The notes below the pieces were generated by a model. It had not been told where the DNA came from and ran no database searches. It worked only from the letters and a program-made list of their open reading frames with translations. The position numbers and the translations under genes are program-made. Source: JAFMDF01 sp965222705 (GTDB lineage: Bacteria; Bacteroidota; Bacteroidia; Chitinophagales; Saprospiraceae). From it: DNA of 64,000 nucleotides. Positions within the stretch are counted from its first letter, which is position 1; the number at the start of each line of letters is the position of its first letter. Where the stretch lies: the NCBI GenBank assembly GCA_965222705.1, contig CBDCUO010000042.1, positions 1 through 64,000 on the forward strand, in the 5' to 3' direction. Shown here piece by piece: positions 62,943 through 64,000 of this stretch.

Positions 62943-64000
62943 TTAACGGTTTTTTAACACAACTATTTTTGTTGAAAGATACTTTCCTTGCAGATTGCTT
63001 GCTTTTAATAAATAGATGCCAGCAGGCAAGTTTGTAATCGGTACATAATGCGTTCCTTTTGAAAAAGATTTTTTGAATAATCTGGCTAAAAATTGCCCAG
63101 TAATTGTATATAGCTGCCCAGTAATTGTTTCTTGCTTTTCCAGTTCTATTTTTATTACTCCCTGGCTTTGAATCGGGTTTGGATTGATTTCAATGTTGAT
63201 TTCCTCAAGTATCGGATCATTTGTTGGAGAAATAAGGGCTGTTTCTAGGTTTCCGTTGCGCGTATTATTGCCTTTGTAGGTTGTCCAAAGTATTTTTTCC
63301 GGCTGGTAAGGAATTTGTAAATCATATACATTCAAAAAAAGCGAATCTATGCCATTGCCGAAATTCGTTGTATAGCTAAGCGCCGTTAAATCCATTTTTC
63401 CATCATTATTGACATCTCCAAGAGCGGCTCCATTCATTAACGTCCATCCTCTGGGACGCAAAGGAAATCCTGTTAGTTCGCCGCCGCCGTCCATTTCATA
63501 AGCGTGAATAAATCCATAGCCAAGGGTATCTATTAAATTACTACCAAAGATCAATTCCATTTGGCCATCATTTTCCACATCTGCTATACTGATAAGTCCT
63601 TCTAGCCCTCCTGCTTTTTCGATGGGCAACCCTTCTTTTAAGTCTCCTGCCTCATTCCAGCCATATAGCATATCTTTAGGTGCTTCGCCAATTGGCCGAC
63701 TCATAAATATATTATAAATATTATCCAATTTTACGACTGTTGGTGTATTAAATGTGCCGCGTCTTTCCGGAACGAGAAAGGGCCATACACCATAAGGAGT
63801 AGCATCGTGATTGAGTATATAGTATTCAGGAGTATTCCCGTGACTTGCGCCGATGATTTCTAAGTCCTGGTTGCCATCCAGATCTGCCAAAATTGGCGAT
63901 TGAAAACTGAATCGGGTGTCGGGATTAACTATAGGCCAACCAGCTTCTAATTGCCCTTCTAAATCAAATAAGTACATAATGGTCGTAGAATAGACCAAGA
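62943..64000 (-). CDS. FG-GAP/VCBS-type surface protein with type IX sorting domain, N-terminus outside window
   Basis: The frame is open to the window edge, with about 352 codons visible. FG-GAP-like repeats such as 'SPILADLDGNQDLEIIGASH', 'SIADVENDGQMELIFGSN' and 'ALGDVNNDGKMDLTALSY' contain calcium-binding DxDxNxD loops and suggest a beta-propeller. The last 80 residues (INIEINPNPIQSQGVIKIEL through LPAGIYLLKASN) are a type IX secretion C-terminal sorting domain. Inference: exported and surface-attached. The N-terminal part lies beyond position 64000. Confidence 0.85.
   Translation of the reverse strand, partial: LVYSTTIMYLFDLEGQLEAGWPIVNPDTRFSFQSPILADLDGNQDLEIIGASHGNTPEYYILNHDATPYGVWPFLVPERRGTFNTPTVVKLDNIYNIFMSRPIGEAPKDMLYGWNEAGDLKEGLPIEKAGGLEGLISIADVENDGQMELIFGSNLIDTLGYGFIHAYEMDGGGELTGFPLRPRGWTLMNGAALGDVNNDGKMDLTALSYTTNFGNGIDSLFLNVYDLQIPYQPEKILWTTYKGNNTRNGNLETALISPTNDPILEEINIEINPNPIQSQGVIKIELEKQETITGQLYTITGQFLARLFKKSFSKGTHYVPITNLPAGIYLLKASNLQGKYLSTKIVVLKNR

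Noticed and set aside
1..64000. tRNA, rRNA and CRISPR arrays
   Set aside because: Reading through the larger gaps showed no cloverleaf, rRNA-like stretch or regularly spaced repeats.

Overview
This 64 kb window is most likely chromosomal DNA of a member of the Bacteroidota, probably the Saprospirales/Saprospiraceae. Four observations point there: C-terminal sorting domains of the type IX secretion type on surface proteins (1254-4142, 62943-64000), dockerin-like DVNxSxxVTxxDL segments, TAnnTTTG promoter elements about 31-37 bases upstream of several start codons, and families typical of the phylum (DUF2480, DUF4230, DUF4920, the BatA domain, a PspC protein with a PadR regulator). Base composition looks A+T-rich. 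No rRNA, tRNA or CRISPR array was seen.

Layout. 1-7600: a lipoprotein cut by the window edge, a small zinc-ribbon protein, a large secreted adhesin-like protein and a large beta-propeller (BNR/sortilin-like) exported protein. 8026-13397: a minus-strand run of an endonuclease/exonuclease/phosphatase-fold membrane protein, two rhomboid proteases (one frameshifted), MutL and a small membrane protein. 13600-21750: a MORN-caspase protein, a lytic transglycosylase, DUF2480 and DUF4230 proteins, a PagL-like outer-membrane enzyme, a crystallin-cohesin protein, DoxX, an orphan Pycsar-effector-like membrane protein and a DUF937 protein. 21753-25594: a mobile island with a small structured repeat, three tandem IS630-type elements and the degenerate end of a fourth. 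25920-34600: pyrD, then rimP-nusA-infB on the minus strand, then padR-pspC on the minus strand. 34748-40716: purN, a PqqB-like lipoprotein, a DUF4920 lipoprotein, a complete IS66-family element with an 8-bp target duplication, and a DUF5682 protein. 40762-44771: the biotin operon bioB-bioF-bioD-bioA. 44861-46035: a complete ISL3-family element with an 8-bp duplication that replaced the C-terminus of a phosphoesterase. 46024-54600: VOC proteins, a HerA-like ATPase, a Tat-exported TIM-barrel protein, a BatA/VWA protein, ruvB and coaD (frameshifted). 55111-64000: an unusual double-AAA+ ATPase, two frameshifted secreted proteins and a partial FG-GAP protein.

Three themes stand out. First, insertion-sequence traffic can be read base by base: duplications, a rebuilt pre-insertion gene end, tandem copies and a conserved A8 frameshift site. 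Second, four unrelated genes, including the normally indispensable coaD, each carry exactly one extra base in a homopolymer; base-calling error explains this best. Third, the least familiar protein is the 1085-residue AAA+ ATPase at 55111-58368, which has a degenerate first ATPase site, a shortened second pore loop and a C-terminal region faintly like a release-factor PCRF domain. I saw no clear multi-gene defence locus.
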